Numbered from the stretch's first letter, positions 23,801 to 37,899 are shown. The stretch: DNA of 64,000 nucleotides from Acanthosoma haemorrhoidale (GCA_930367205.1 OV884011.1:103903139-103967138); one strand, 5' to 3'. Numbers and translations: made by a program. The notes: generated by a model from the sequence alone, not told the origin.

Positions 23801-26342
23801 TTCTTCTAGAGTATCTTCAAATTCGAATTCAAATGTAAAGAAATGGCTGACAGTGTTGCTAATAAATCAAATTAATGAAGAAGACCATTGCTAATATGTG
23901 TTTATGATTTATTGTATTTAATAACATACATGTTCTCTATACTTCAAAATAATATGACTGAAGTAAGTTTTATAAACAAATCTCACTTATTTCATGATTG
24001 CTTAGGTATTTGTACAAAATCTATTATCATTGGTTTTTTGCTGATGTGGAAGAGGGTGGTAAATATGTAGCCAGAACAGAGTGGGGCCTCCTTCCTGTCC
24101 ACTAACAATGCTACCAACACAATTCACTTCCTCCCAACTGACCCCCAACTGTGCCAGCCTCACGCTCAATTTCTTCAATCATATCTCTTACTGGTATTTA
24201 GATGCAACTCATAGCATACTCCTGAAGTGTTGTTGATTACATAGTCACTTCAAAGATAACCTTTCTTTGATATATTGGCATCTAGTTGATCCGAGAAACA
24301 GTTATTCGGTTATATTTTTATTTTAATAAATTTTTTGAACAACAAAATATATTTTTAATAAAATCAAATCTGTTGGAACGTATTATATACACCATTTCTA
24401 TTGGCATCTCTCAATTTTTGTTTTTATAAGTAATGAAATATCTGTGATAATATTTCTGTGTGATTATCCTTGTGACCTCAACCATGGGAAAATGGTCAGA
24501 CTTTTTGTAGTATTTTTTCCCGTTACTTTTCTTTAATTCAACATAGATCTAATCAGCATATTTTGAGGTTTTTTTTTTAAAATATATTTTAAACTTTGTG
24601 ATCGATTGAATCATATTTACGACCATCGCAGAACATTATAAATAAAAACAGTCTACAGGCGATTTCCTGTATCTGAATAATAGTAGAGCCTCTACCGTTC
24701 GAGCTCGACGGTAATCAGACGGGCTTAAAACTCTAATTAAAATACATTTCATATACTCTTGACACATAGCATCGCATACGTGATGATTTTTTTAGTTTAA
24801 TTCGTACGATAGATTGATTCTATTTGACTAATGCAACTAGAGATCGTCACTTTAACCATGTACCACAGCATAGTTAGTACAAGAGGCCCAGGTTGTCCCA
24901 TTATTCCCCTTTCATCAACCATTTCAGTAAGGAGTGTAGAGGGCGCGTATGTTTTTGGAACATGAAGATTGTTAGCGATTGAGCAACTGTGTCCTAACTC
25001 TAAACCTAACATTTGCACTTCTACATTATAGCCCCGGTCTCTACTTTTCGTGGTCGGACAGTAGTTATAAATCGTTGGTGACATAATATATTACTGGTAA
25101 AAATAAAGATCACCTAAAATATTCAAGGCCAGCTACCACCGAACACGTTATGCTTTGTGCACCTTGACCCTCTGAGTGTGAACACGGCGAGACCATGCTC
25201 GCTTATCATTATTTATTTATAGATGTGTTTAGATATAGCTTGCATTTCAATTATCAATCATAACATAAGATTGCAAGACAGCTCAGCTTACTTCAGAATG
25301 GTTTTCTAGTAACTATGTATTACGGTTGTAAAGGTATCGTTTATCTCTAGAGTATAAATAATAAGTCATCTTTAGATGTTCTTTATGTCTCTATAAAAAT
25401 TGCCTATTTAAAAAAAAAAAATCTAAGGCGTAACACCTCGTGGAAAAGTAGGGCCTACCGAAGGTCTGTGGTTTTAACACTAACCATTACCTCCCAACCT
25501 TACATTCGGTTTTCTTAATCGGCTTCACTGTCGTTTTATTCAAGTAGCTGATGAGCAAACCCCAACCAGACCCCCCCCCTCCCAAGAAAATATCCTAGGG
25601 CAACACGAGGATCGAAGTGAGCGTAGTAACCATTGGACTACTTACCAGACTGCATAAGTAATATAACTGACAATTTTAACTACTACTGCAAACCATGACC
25701 CATGTTCCGAATTTCGAGACCTAAATAATTTGGTGATCTAGTGTTTGTATAACTGGTTAATTAATGACCCATATAACCACTTTTACTGAGTTTCCAATCG
25801 TCAGAAGAGACTGGCACATGAGAGAAAACATACATTCATGCTGGGGACGATACTTATCGCAATTGACCAAACATATCTTGACTGGTAGATTATGGATATT
25901 AGGCAAAATCTTCGGAGGTAGAATCAGGTTATGAAGTATTATAACAGCGGAGTTTACACTGTTCTGTCATGGGCCTTTTACGTAATCGCTCGAACCTTTT
26001 GCGATTTGTTTAAATAAACAATGAGGAATCAATTCAACTGTGAACAGTATTAATGTCGTAGACTATTTAAATAGCGGTGACGCACTTAGGATCCTGCGTA
26101 TGAGTCAGTTGACAATAAAAATAATCGATTAAGTTGAACCCGCACTTATTGAACGCGCTTAAGAACAAATTAGGACGAATTAATCTTGTACCATTTCGCT
26201 TATCCTGTATTTGAAATGAAATATTTAAAAGTAATGGAACCTCAGCCATCATGGAACTCATGTCTAATTTTCTCGAGTGTTTGACGCCTTGGCCTTTTTT
26301 AAGGGTTACGTTAGTTTTCTAAAAACCAGAAAACCTTAGAAA
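23801..26342. other. Intergenic DNA, no gene recognised
   Basis: ORFs 24797-25084 and 26067-26261 (both minus) have no domain I recognise. A tRNA-like motif lies at about 25606-25640 on the minus strand, with A-box-like TAGTCCAATGGTTACTAC directly abutting B-box-like CACTTCGATCCTCG. The boxes are too close for a tRNA gene. Confidence 0.4.
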
Positions 26343-26347
26343 CCCCC

Positions 26348-26921
26348 TGTCAAGAAATTTCCCCGAGGGGGAAGGACGTCCGCCGCGGACTAGGGTCCCT
26401 ACAACCCGGCCGCTGTCCAGCGAGCGTCAAGAAAGAGATAAAATGGTTGAGTTCTTTGACTTTTGCTGGTGGCCTAGTCGGCGGGCAGCTTTATTCATTA
26501 TTGATCTGACTCCATAAGATTTTAGAAGGTGTGCCCCGACAGTGCACTATGTTCAGGAGAAAAGAGGAACAGTGTAGGTATTATAGGTAGTTTATGTGGT
26601 CTTGGAATGACCACGAATTCGCACTCGGTATCTAAGGGTAGGCGAAAACCGTCCGGATCCCAAAGGCGAGTGTGAACCAGAGAGAGGCAGACTGGATCGC
26701 CGTGGGAGACGCTGCTAGGTAAAGTTTGTAGGCCCCGGCGACCGTCCTCCGCGAGGAAGAGGTCTCTTCCAAGGAGGTGCTAGTTTTAACGAGATGAAGG
26801 CAGATAATCCCCCTCTCTTAACTGACGCTTAACGTTTTTATTATTAAAACATAGGTAGATATTTTCTGGGCCCAGAAGAGAGGAACTACCATTCATTCGT
26901 GGTGAAGAGGTTGACACTACA
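26348..26921 (-). repeat. Solo LTR of family A, copy 4, with CCCCC target duplication
   Basis: On the plus strand the copy starts TGTCAAGAAATT (26348) and ends CACTACA (26921), giving the TG...CA termini of an LTR. It is bounded by CCCCC at 26343-26347 and 26922-26926. No internal retroelement sequence adjoins it, so it is a solo LTR left by recombination. The segment that holds TATA in copies 1-3 is missing: sequence homologous to the U3 start joins directly to the downstream part near 26810. It defines the ends of the whole family. Confidence 0.8.
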
Positions 26922-26926
26922 CCCCC

Positions 26927-28534
26927 CTCCCCTTAGAAAGAAAACCAGAAACACCCACCTGTTTGTCAGTCTATTCTAGTCCGGTGGATCTCCAATTCAT
27001 CCTAGAGATTTAGAATTTTATATAGAGGTCCCTTTGATATTGCTAAAACAGGAAAAATGTTTCATATATATAAACCATATATAACATGTTTATATATTAA
27101 TTAGCTAATTACACGATTTTAAAATAGGATTCATGAGTAGGGTATCGTAATAATCTCCTTTTTTTTAGTCTAATAACAAAAACTTATTTAAACTTTCATT
27201 GTGTTCGTAACATTAACTCAAAGAATGTTTCTTGAGGATATTTTGCTTGCTAGTTTCATTCGTACTCGGATAATACTTAAAATAAAGCCAACCAAGTGAT
27301 AAATAATGAAGCGTTTGCGTACAGATTAATAATATTCGCATTTGTTTCGCGATTCCAGTTTAATTTAAAGGATGATGTTTTCGATACAAGTTTTAATCGA
27401 TGCCTTTATGTTGCCAAAATAAAAGCAACCTTATAAAAGATGAAAAAAAGTTATTAATAAATTACTCATATATTAAAAAATAACTATTTTCCAGTTCTAC
27501 TGAGTAAGGTATCAAATTAAAGATATTAACGTCGCGTTTTATAATATTCATTTTGTTATATTTGTAGGATTTTAAAGGACTAAAGTTACAAAAAGTCCAA
27601 TTACAACTGTCATTAATAATCGTTTTCGAAGCCGTAATAAAACATTGCATCACACTTGACTTATTATTTTTTTCTATGTTATTTTAGAACAGTTAGATGA
27701 TTTTTGGAAAATGACCCAAATATGGAGACAACTTCTTGACAACATACAAGGAAAAGAATATATATTTTGCTTTATTATCCAAATAAGTAAGCTTTGAAAC
27801 TACTACAGAAGCTTCTTGATTTTGTTTGAGTAGTCCACATTGGTCTACGGCCGACCACATTTTCACAATAGTTAAGTTTTAGCGCTTAGTCCCGTTTTAT
27901 TATCAAGTGTGGTTTTAATCGATTGATGACCTCCTGGCCGATGAAAAATCAACTATTTATGTTCTGATGAACATATGAGCCAACATTATATCTCTACTGT
28001 CTAATGTGGGTCGACCCATGTGAATTTAATGTAAAAATATAATTAATATTAACAGGTAGAGGTTGCATAGACGAAAGTTAGCAAACGGTCGAAGGGCCCA
28101 GATTGGTGTCCTTTAAGGACCATGGTAAACGCAGAGTTGGGGGATAGGTAATTACTTTTTAGTGGCCACCAAGTATCAGGGTGGCCTTGGACAGTGTTTT
28201 GGGCCACGTCCTAACGTTCTTTGCAACTTGGTGTTTCATGGTGTATAAATAATATCATCTTAACTCAATAAAATCATAAAGGAAGACCGTCCTCCCTAAA
28301 TGGAAAGTACTGAGTCCAGGAGTAGGACATATAAACTGTCGAAAGAAGCAATGCACAGGACTACGTTTTCGGGTGGGTCCAAGTGAGTATCTCTGATTTC
28401 TGGGACGGGACTGAGAGCGCCCGACTGACGTGTGGAGGTGTGGAAGTATGAGTGAGACGCTGAGGTCTTGACGCTCATCTTTAGAAAACCTCGTATTGAG
28501 TGAGAAATAATTTTTATTGGTAGCTACAAAAGAC
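26927..28534. other. Intergenic DNA, no gene recognised
   Basis: AT-rich with only weak ORFs (27462-27653, 28255-28536). A GC-richer part at 28080-28240 shows no coding signal. Confidence 0.4.
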
Positions 28535-29215
28535 AAGTACTAAACAGACGCTTTGGACAACTGTACAGACTACTTCGAAGGACATCCCATCTCTTAATAG
28601 AAAATAAACTACTTATTTACAAAGTTATACTTAAGCCAATCTGGACATACGGAATAGAGCTATGGGGGACAGCAAAAAAGTCGAACATCAAGCGCATCCA
28701 ATCCTTTCAATCAAAAGTCCTGAGAACAATAGTAAATGCCCCCTATTACGTCAGCAACAAAACTCTTCATAATGATCTTAATATACCCTACATTCTTGAA
28801 CTCATCCCTTCCAAATTCATGAAATTCCATAGTAACCTATCCAACCATCCTAATCCCGTAGCACAGTCATTGCACTGCTCCACTCAACCCTATAATCCTC
28901 CTCGGAGACTGAAACGGCAGTGGCCTCGTGACCTCCTATAAATGCGCAACCTGGCAATGGCCAGTTTCTCCAATCATGTCCTGAGCGTATGTGGCTCTCG
29001 CGCTCTTCGTCGGCCTCGCTTGGCGTGGCTGGTGGGGGAGCGTGGGGGACTTCCCAAGACTCCGCTTCCTCTTTCGCATGCGAGGGAGGCAACAACTAGT
29101 GGACTAGGGGGGCCCCTGGGCTGTTTGTAAATATTGTATGAATGTGCGAGTGAATGATGAATTGTAAATATGGTATGAATGAAAACATTTATCTCAATTA
29201 TTAAGTATTAAGGTG
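28535..29215 (+). mobile_element. Jockey-like non-LTR retrotransposon, 5'-truncated copy A
   Basis: The plus frame from about 28537 to the stop at 28939-28941 encodes the post-RT C-terminal region: GQLYRLLRRTSHL, then KPIWTYGIELWGTAKKSN and LRTIVNAPYYVSN, ending RRLKRQWPRDLL. WTYG(I/V)xLWG is the classic Jockey-clade marker. A GC-rich 3' UTR follows and closes with a repeated TGTAAATATTGTATGAATG / TGTAAATATGGTATGAATG tail. The palm domain is absent, so it is a dead 5' truncation. It is about 95% like copy B at 30330-30870. Confidence 0.85.
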
Positions 29216-29350
29216 TTGCGGCCAACAAATGTAATCCGTATTGGTATTCGGTATGTATTGTTGCCAGCCGGATACTAGCTATAGGATTAGCTATGTTACC
29301 GGGGTAATCCCGACACAAGTCAGCGAGACATTGCCGTAGCCATACGGTCG

Positions 29351-29560
<210 letters not shown>

Positions 29561-30115
29561 ATCAAGTCGTGGAATACCGCTCTCAGATTCACTAAGGCCA
29601 GTCTTCTTATGGAAGGCAATAAAAAACTGTAGCACCCTGGGATTAGTCACGTCGGACCAGTGCTTTGTGCTACAGAAATCAAAATAGAGATCATCCGGCA
29701 AACAAAGTACAACTAAGGTCAAACTGACTAGGTGTTGTAAAGAAAGAGTGGGAAGAGGGTAGATAACTTAGCAGAGACGTAGCGTAGATGGCAGCTCTGC
29801 ACTGACTCTTCCTTCTGAAACAGCATTCTGGCTAGCCAAATCATAAACAAGGACATACTTTAGATGGCTACGGATATGATATCTGTAGACTGTACGCAGG
29901 TTTTCCAACCGGTGTCCGGTGAGCCTGATGGATGTGTGTACCTCAAGGTTGTCACCATCTGCTAGGCTACCCATCTATTTAGTCACCTGGCTGAAATAGC
30001 AGCTTAATCGATTGTAAAATGGACTATTCTTTGGTTTGCTTCTTCCATTCATTTGGTTTGGTCTTTTTGAGAGCTCCGGCCGGGCTAATAACTCTTGAAA
30101 TAATAAAAATAATAA
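29561..30115. other. Spacer between the two CT arrays
   Basis: No gene recognised. The ORF at 29768-29974 (minus) has no known domain. Confidence 0.4.
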
Positions 30116-30216
<101 letters not shown>

Positions 30217-30329
30217 GCGCTTCTCCAGAGCCATCTTCTTCATCGGACTGACGAGCCATCCGGTGAGCCTGTCCTGTAGCTGGATGTAAACAACGCTTGC
30301 AGAATGAAAGTTGTATATATATATTTTAC

Positions 30330-30870
30330 TTCAAAGGACATCCCATCTCTCAATAGAAAATAAACTACTAATCTACAAAGTTATACTTAAACCAATCTGG
30401 ACATACGGAATAGAGCTATGGGGGACAGCAAAAAAGTCGAACATCAAGCGTATCCAATCCTTTCAATCCAAAGTCCTGAGAACAATAGTAAATGCCCCTT
30501 ATTATGTCAGCAACAAAACCCTTCATAACGACCTTAATATACCCTACATTCTAGAACTCATCCCTTCCAAGTTTATGAAATTCCACAGTAGCCTTTCCAA
30601 CCACCCTAATCCTGTAGCACAGTCTTTGCACTGCGCCACTCATCCCTATAATCCTCCTCGGAGACTGAAACGGCAGTGGCCTCGTGACCTGCTATAATCG
30701 CGTGACAGTGGGAGTCCTGGCAATGGCCAGTTTCTCCAATCATGTCCTATTGTATGAATGAGCGAGTGAATGATGACTGTAAATATGGTATGAATGAGAT
30801 CATTTATCTGTATTATTATTGCCTTATAAAAGGCAGATTGTAATTATTTCACAATAAAGTTCTGAATATA
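30330..30870 (+). mobile_element. Jockey-like non-LTR retrotransposon, 5'-truncated copy B
   Basis: Homologous to copy A, starting at RTSHLSIENKLLIYK, about 20 residues further in, and ending at the same RRLKRQWPRDLL stop (30695-30697). Its 3' UTR is shorter than that of copy A (a GC-rich block is missing near 30720-30755) and ends with AATAAAG near 30862. The reading frame is open throughout, but it is only the C-terminal 120 or so residues. Confidence 0.85.
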
Positions 30871-33436
30871 TATATTTACAGATCTGTAATTACGTATCGA
30901 GTAATTAAAGATAAAGTACTACATTTCATAGTAACTCAAACTCTAGTATTTTACCGATACTTTTACATTCACCAAATATTAAAATTAATTATATTTGGTT
31001 AGTCTGGTTTGTTTTCCAGAAATGACTTTAAGAATAGTATGATAATTGGAGCTATTATAACTAACGATGTATTGCTCATCTTGAATGCTTAAATATCTTA
31101 ACATTCAATTTAACATTTCATTAGGTTTTTATGTGTTTCAAATTAATTTTATTCATTTAGAGGATTTTGGTAGCCTCTGTAAAGACATTGTTTAATTTTA
31201 ATTTCAATAGATTTTAGACTCATATACTCAAGTTGTTATAACACAAGATAATTTTCTTAACAATTATCTCTCTATTTCTTTTCTCTATGTTATTAGTTAT
31301 GTATTTCAATGGTCACTTTCAGTGTATTATGTATAATAAAGTAATGTTCATGTTATATTCGGACTTCTGCAAAATTTATTAGAATTAGCCTGAGTTGCCA
31401 TAACATAAGGCATATTGTAATTTCATCTTAATAAAGTTGTTTATAAATAAATTTAAAAAAAATTGTTAGCTACGTAGTAAGATGATCTCTGTAATATTTT
31501 TCATAATTTAACTCATACTAGATTAAATCACAATTCAGTAAAACACTTTTAAACATTCTTAATAAGCATATTGTAAATTTTCATTCTATAGATATAAATT
31601 CCTTCCATTAGACCACCACGTTAATTTATTTAAGTAAATTACTTTGGGTTTAAATTCAATTGGGACAAATAGTAAATTAATTGAATATTTTAAGCAAGGT
31701 GTAATTTGGCATAACAATACGCTCAGGAAGTGATCTGTTAGTTATCGAATAGTTTGATGAGGTCCTTTTAAATAAAATATTTTAATTATTCAACCCGCGC
31801 GTAACAACGAGGTGTAGAGGGTAAGTCTGATGAATATATAAAAGGATATATGTATACGTAGAAATGAAACATCCCTTGTATATTGCTTGATATTTTATGT
31901 ATTTGTACAATTGATATATCAGATATATTAGTAATATATATTGGTAGGCGAGCAAGTATCGAAGATGAAATAAAAATCCTCCTTCGCCTTACACTTAATC
32001 ACCGTGGCACAGAAAGTCTACTATGATAGTTATACGGATGTGGCGGCATTAAATGTTATTAACTAGATCAGACTACAGGAGCACTGTAACAACATGTTCC
32101 GCCGGCCAGCGTCAATCGAGACCTGGGTCGGCAATCAGAGGTCGAAGAACCCGCCAGTTGAATTCTGTTTGCACTTCTCATCACTCAAAAATAATACTTC
32201 ATTTGACTACATACATTACTATAGATAAGGGGAATCGATTCTCTTCCGAGCACACCTTTGAATGTGGCTTTTACAAAATACGGTAAAGCGGAACCGTATT
32301 TTGTATATCTATTGGTAGTCTGTGGTTATAAAAATGAATCAATATATCTGAATTTCCAAGCCCAACAGCTCCGTATACATTAATTAACAATATTTCGTTT
32401 AAGATATGAAATAATGGAAGATGAAAAAAATAAAATAAACATAAACAAATTATATCCCGTTTACTAATTTTCAAGCTTTCGCAGCTCTCAGTCCAGGAGT
32501 TCCAAGTTATAATTTGTTTACCAAAGCTAAAACAAATTAAATACAGTAACGCAAAAAGGAATTCATTTTTCATTCGCCGTTCAATTTTCACGCATTTTTT
32601 TCCTGGGAATTTCTCAATACCTGAGCATAATAAAATCAATTTAAAAGATTCTGGACAAAAATACCCTTATGTAAATAAATACGAGAATAAATAAGAAAAT
32701 AAAAACTACGCAAGAGCTAATATGCAGCCACGTAGATTAAGTAGCTGCTATCTCTCTCATTTGTTTTCTATTTCGAAGATTTTTTTAGACGGTGTTCACC
32801 TTTAGCTTCAAAGAGGTTTATGAATCATTGTTAAAATTTATTCTTCTCGTTTCAATCATCAAACCTCGAAATCTATATCAAAACCACAACCACGCTTACT
32901 AGATAATAAACGCCGTTTTCTTCCCTCTCAAAATCACGTTAAATCTTAACTTTAACAATCTATATTGAACTCCAGTCACTTCTTATGAAGCATACAGTCG
33001 CTGTTTAACAGAGGGTGACACTTTACCCCTTATGCCTTCTGACTAACAGTGGAATCCCATGTGTCTATCTCAAACGGAAGGTACATAAAAGGTTTAAGAG
33101 TAAAATTGACAGGTTTAAAACAGAAGCTAACGGAGTTAAAACAAGTTCTGTTGATAACCATCGAACATCTTGGAGATTTTAAAATATAAACTGCCAACAA
33201 TATACTGCTGTTCCTTATTACCTCCTTCCAATGCATCTGCGTATGCAGCACGAGGAGAACATTGTAAATCTTGTACATTGAATTTTTTTCATCTATTTGT
33301 AAATAATGTTGATAAATAAAGGGTTTTTTTAAAAAATAATGCTGCTCGTTCTTTGCATTTAGATTAGATAAAACAGAAAATCTTTATTTTTTCATATATT
33401 GTAGTATCTATGTTGTACTAGTTGTACTAGTTCAAG
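30871..33436. other. Intergenic DNA, no gene recognised
   Basis: AT-rich. ORFs 32053-32286, 32271-32639 and 33030-33278 have no recognisable domain. An 18-bp tandem TTGTACTAG pair lies at 33413-33430, just before LTR-A copy 3. Confidence 0.4.
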
Positions 33437-34138
33437 AAGGCTGAAGCTCACTAGGGGAAGTGGGCATAGCCCTGCCTCTGACGTGCCTATATAAGGCCGA
33501 AATTCGGAGCTTTTTCCATTCATTTGGAACCCGGCACTTCAAGTGAACACTGTTCTCTCTCTCTCTCTCTCTCTCTGCATTGGCGCTTGCTGCTCTACTC
33601 GACCCGTGGCTTTCTTATTTAACTACCTCTGCACCTCTCTTTCCTAATCTTGCTATGTTTTAGTCCGTTATTTCCGCTATGTTAGTCCCTCCTAGTGGGA
33701 TTATCTACCTTCGTCTCGCTAAAACTAGCACATCCTTGGAAGGGATCGCTTCCATGATGACAGTCTTTGAGACCCTACAAAATGTATACCTAGTAGTGTC
33801 CCCCCCCCCCCAGCGATCCAGTCTACCTCACTTCGGTTCAGACTCGCCTTTGGGATCCGGACGGTTTTCCACTACCCTCAGACACCAAGTGGGTCATTCC
33901 AAGACCACGCAAACTACCTATAATACCTACCCTGTACCTCTTCTCCTGAACATAGTGCACTGTCGGGGCACACTTTCTATGATCTTATGGAGTCAAATCT
34001 ATTCGAATAAAGCTGCCCGCCGACTAGGTCGACAGCAAAGGCCAAAGGTCCACTCTTTTCATCTCTTTCTTGACGCCCGCCAGGCAGTGGCCGGGTTGAC
34101 GAGACCCTAGCCTCCAGTGGGCGCCCCCTTACCTGACA
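33437..34138 (+). repeat. LTR of family A, copy 3
   Basis: A plus-oriented LTR with an intact core: TATATAAGG at 33488-33496, a short CT run (33553-33580) after the presumed start site, AATAAAGCTGCC at 34006-34017, and the family 3' end TGACA at 34134-34138. The first roughly 100 bases of U3 found in copy 2 are missing. A C-run of ten near 33800 and the CT run are new relative to other copies. No internal retroelement sequence adjoins it. Confidence 0.7.
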
Positions 34139-34849
34139 GTTATACATTAAGTGTATACATATATGTATAATAATGTGATATAAGAAAGGAAAAAGCATAT
34201 TTATTATTAAAAATTACAGTAAAAAGTAGTTAAATAGAAAATTCTAAACATTTGTGTGAAAATAACGAAATTTAAACACTGTATGTTAAAATGTAAAAAG
34301 TAGAAATATCTAAAAGTATTAAAAATGATTTCACTCCAACAACCAAAACTTACTTTTCAAACAAATTTGCATGTCTGTTCAATGGACTCTTCGGCTTCTG
34401 TCTTCGTTGATTATCTTTCGAGCTTCAGTGAAAATTCTTTAAGATTTAATCCGGGAACGCATAAATAATTTGAATAGTCAAGTTTTAGTAAGAGCACATC
34501 AACGAAACAAGTTTTCTGTTAATATAAGAAGCAATTGCTTTAAAAAAAGAATGGTGTCATATTTTGGTTAGCTGAAAAACAACTAAGCACAAAGTTAAGA
34601 AATTTCGTGGAATATTTTAAGAGAGGGACCTCTCCAAAAGTGCTCGCAAAATTCATCGATTGTTTAAAAAATAATTGGTAGATAATCGACAAGCGGTCAT
34701 TTTTATTTAGGTACCCATTAGTAGGGATGACCGATTGTCGATATTGCCTCACAATCGATTGTCCTTATTCTATTGCGTTAATACAATCGTCTACCCATTA
34801 CTCTTGGTACCCATACGGGTTGCCTTGAATAGCCTGTGATGGGTCCCGT
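34139..34849. other. Intergenic DNA, nothing recognised
   Basis: AT-rich, no supportable feature. Confidence 0.4.
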
Positions 34850-34935
34850 TTTACCCCTGAGAATCGAAGCTAAACAGTTCAATGAGGGGAGTCATACATT
34901 CCAGTACCTAACACGCTTGCCTTATCTACCAGACC
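34850..34935 (-). repeat. tRNA-like SINE head
   Basis: On the minus strand the A-box-like TGGTAGATAAGGCAAGCG (34914-34931), reminiscent of tRNA-Arg, is followed by the B-box-like AGCTTCGATTCTCAGG (34857-34872) at tRNA-like spacing. The second arm of a cloverleaf is not complete. Confidence 0.45.
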
Positions 34936-36619
34936 CCTCCTTAGCAGCACTCCTATAATCATCTTCCTCATCATGATAATCACTGTCATTACTCCTGTCC
35001 CACATAGATTTCTTAGAGGTACTAGAAGTAGCGCTTCAATCACAAAAGAAATGTTCTCAATTTTTGAGGTCTTACAATACAGTACTGACCTTAACCCACT
35101 TTCGAATTTTCGACCTGAACACCACGGACCTTCAACTACATTGTATTTGCAGGGGAAATTCTGGCACAATAAACTGGATCTCTGAATTCGTAAGGAAGAC
35201 TAGCTTGAAAATAATGATAATACACTACTATCATTACTATTTCTTCATTGTGGACAAGTCAATAACGAGGTTCATTATCAATTCTTCTTCTTTGAAGCAG
35301 CTGCAGAAACAGCACAGAAGCTCGACTTTTGTTTCCATTTATTTTATTCGGCGTATTATCATGATTTATTTTTCTTGTTCCCATTGTTTATTTTCGTGTT
35401 GCTTTCTCTTATTTACAGCGTTCTACTTTACTATAAATCTCCACTGTAGAAAACAATTTTAATAAAGATGATATCATTCATCGCAATTGCTTATTGCCCT
35501 GTAGGGAAGATTGTAATTTTATTTCAATTAAAGGATTGTAATTAAATAAAGATAATAACTCAATATCAGATATTCCCCGTTAGTCCCTGCAGCATGTTGG
35601 GCACGCAATTACTTCCTTAAATGTGCAGCTAAAAGTGTCTTACATAAACCTTACCAAGCACGTACATATAAATTAATGATTATATTTTCTTGAAATCAAA
35701 AAAAAAGAAACATAAAACGGAATGTTAAATTTGGTATAAGTTACCCATGGTCCTACCCACAATGGATAGTAACTCAGCATAATACATCTTGCCAACCATA
35801 AATCTGAACCGACCAAGTACTTCCTCCCTGGGTTCTCCTATCACCATAGATATCAAACCAAACGCGATACATGTTGTTTACCCTACATTAGAAAAGCAAC
35901 GACGATGAAGGCTCCGACCTCTACAATTGCTTACTCCATTAGCGTGAGTTACCGTAGAGTCCTTGTGGGCGCCGGAAGGAGGACACCCCCTCCATCAGGT
36001 ATGGTAACAGTGCTCGAGATCGATTCGCGACGGTTCGACCCAATTCCGGTGACATCAACTGTCTCTGGAGCGATACTGTAGGCAGCGGTCGCAGGCTACT
36101 AGAGTCCGCTTGTTATTCAATTCAGTATAATTCAAATGGAGGTGATAATATTTTTATCGGAAAGTCCACCAAGACTTTTTTTATTTTTTAAAATCTGTTT
36201 ATGGAATTATAAGTGCTAACCAAATTGTTAGAGACAATATTTCGGTTTATATTACATTATTAGTTACAAATATTTGGTAGGCTAGTGAGGGTAAACGTTT
36301 CAGTGAACTAGGGACAGACCGATTCCGTAACGTTTTCATATTCAAAACTTGCGAACCTGATACCCAAATTCTATACCATAGAAAGGGAAGAAAACTTCCA
36401 CTTCCCGGCTAACAGTACTTAGTGTACCTGGGCTTAAGAATGGGTAGACCCTCTGTCTTTCAGCCCATCTTGATGCAAAACTCAAACAAGGTCACGCCAA
36501 GTCGCCGGTTATATTTATAATATTCTGCAAATCCATCGAATCGGCATAAACTGATGATAAATAAAATTTGTACGCACCGTAAATCTTCGGCCTCATTTTG
36601 AAAATTCTTAAGAAAATAT
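34936..36619. other. Intergenic DNA with one further tRNA-like motif
   Basis: A GC-richer patch at 35890-36110 contains TGGTAACAGTGCTCGAG (36002-36018) and GGTTCGACCC (36032-36041), an A/B-box pair with short spacing that may be another SINE head. No gene recognised. Confidence 0.35.
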
Positions 36620-36910
36620 GGTTCATCAGATTCGGTTGTATTGATGTTTTTTTTTTATGAAAATGGATTGTTCCACGGCTACATGTTTCATTATATTATT
36701 AAAGCAACTCTAAAGCAATAGAACTTTTTAAAAAGAACTTTATTGAATTACAATACACCAGGTTGAAAATAAATGATAAAGGACTAATCTACTATGTACT
36801 GAATGGGAATACGAATTGGAATGGCTTATCTCTAAGCGAGGAGCTCATATATAGGATAGGAAAAGGACGGTGGTCAGCATTGTGATAGTGAGCTGAGTCA
36901 GCCCTTAACT
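36620..36910 (-). repeat. 3' LTR of the errantivirus-like provirus
   Basis: On the minus strand a short purine run (CAGGGAGG) at the end of env leads into AGTTAAGGGC (36910-36901), the AGTTA start typical of errantivirus LTRs. A TATATATGAGC core follows at 36847-36857, then AATAAAG at 36738-36744. The last env codons therefore overlap the LTR start. The 3' end of the LTR cannot be fixed because no 5' LTR remains for comparison. Confidence 0.6.
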
Positions 36911-37899
36911 CCTCCCTGGGGAAAATTGGACATTACTCCTTGAATGGGATCGCTGGGAGTAGAGATTTTGTAAGGATTAGTCATGGATAATAATGGTTTA
37001 AAAGGGGGTGTTGTAGGAGTAGGTTCCTGGGATTTCTTATTTTTACATTGATAATAGATAATAACTCCTACAGTACAACATATTATGGCTAGATTAATTA
37101 TAATTCCTATATGCATAAAAGAAAAATCTAAGGTGTCTTCTATTTCAATAAATTGGGGTACAATTTGGTTAATAGTTTCAATATTTGTTAGTTGGGTTAT
37201 ATTTATGAATTTATACATTGGTAAAAATACTAAATTATAATTATGGGTGTATGTCTTATTTAAAATACAATCTTTTTTAGTAGTATTAAATAATGCTATG
37301 TTGGGTAGAAATATAGTTTTGTTATTACAATTGGTTAGTTTAGTTTGATTGAAAATAATATAAACTTTTAAATAGTCATTAAATCTAATGTTAGTTGAAA
37401 TTTCTTTATGAGTACATCCCTTTATAATTGAATTTATAATAATATTATTTATACAATTGTTGTTAGTAATTTCTAAATTTTTACAATAGTAATAATAATC
37501 AAGGATACAATTTCCTGTATAATAATTATTATCTTTCTTAATAATTAATTTATTTACAATATTTATTTCCTTATAGGTTTTATTAACAATAATAGGTGTG
37601 GGTACAATGAGGTATCCTGTATAGGATTGTTCGTGAATAGGTAACTTTACGATTACATGGAACAAAGTGTTTCGGTATGAACAATAAATATTTGTATTTT
37701 CCCAAATAATAGTATTGTCATTCGAAATTAATATTACATTGTTTGATATTCCTTTAAGGATATCATTTAATAATTTAGAATGTATTATTCCAATCTTGCA
37801 AAATTCCATAGTTAGAATGAGCTCAGAAATTTTTTTTTCTAATAGCTGCATATGAGTAGGAAACGAATATGCTTTTTCTTCTATGTTTACTGTTCTCAT
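36898..37899 (-). pseudogene. env: Env (transmembrane part) of the errantivirus-like provirus
   Basis: A 333-aa open frame on the minus strand; the frame is open upstream to about 38000 without a start codon. It is Asn/Ile-rich with many N-x-T/S sites. It has a heptad-like N-terminal stretch, one strong membrane segment at about residues 265-287 (MHIGIIINLAIICCTVG...), and a cytoplasmic tail of about 45 residues ending in QGGVKG. No signal peptide, surface subunit, furin-type cleavage site or fusion peptide is visible between the end of pol and this frame, so the N-terminal half of env is deleted. Insect errantivirus Env acts as a membrane fusion protein; this remnant cannot be assumed functional. 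Confidence 0.75.

Noticed and set aside
34879..35169. Minus ORF containing GPWCSGRKFESGLR and GLVDKASVLGTG
   Set aside because: The second motif is the translation of a tRNA-like SINE head; not a gene.
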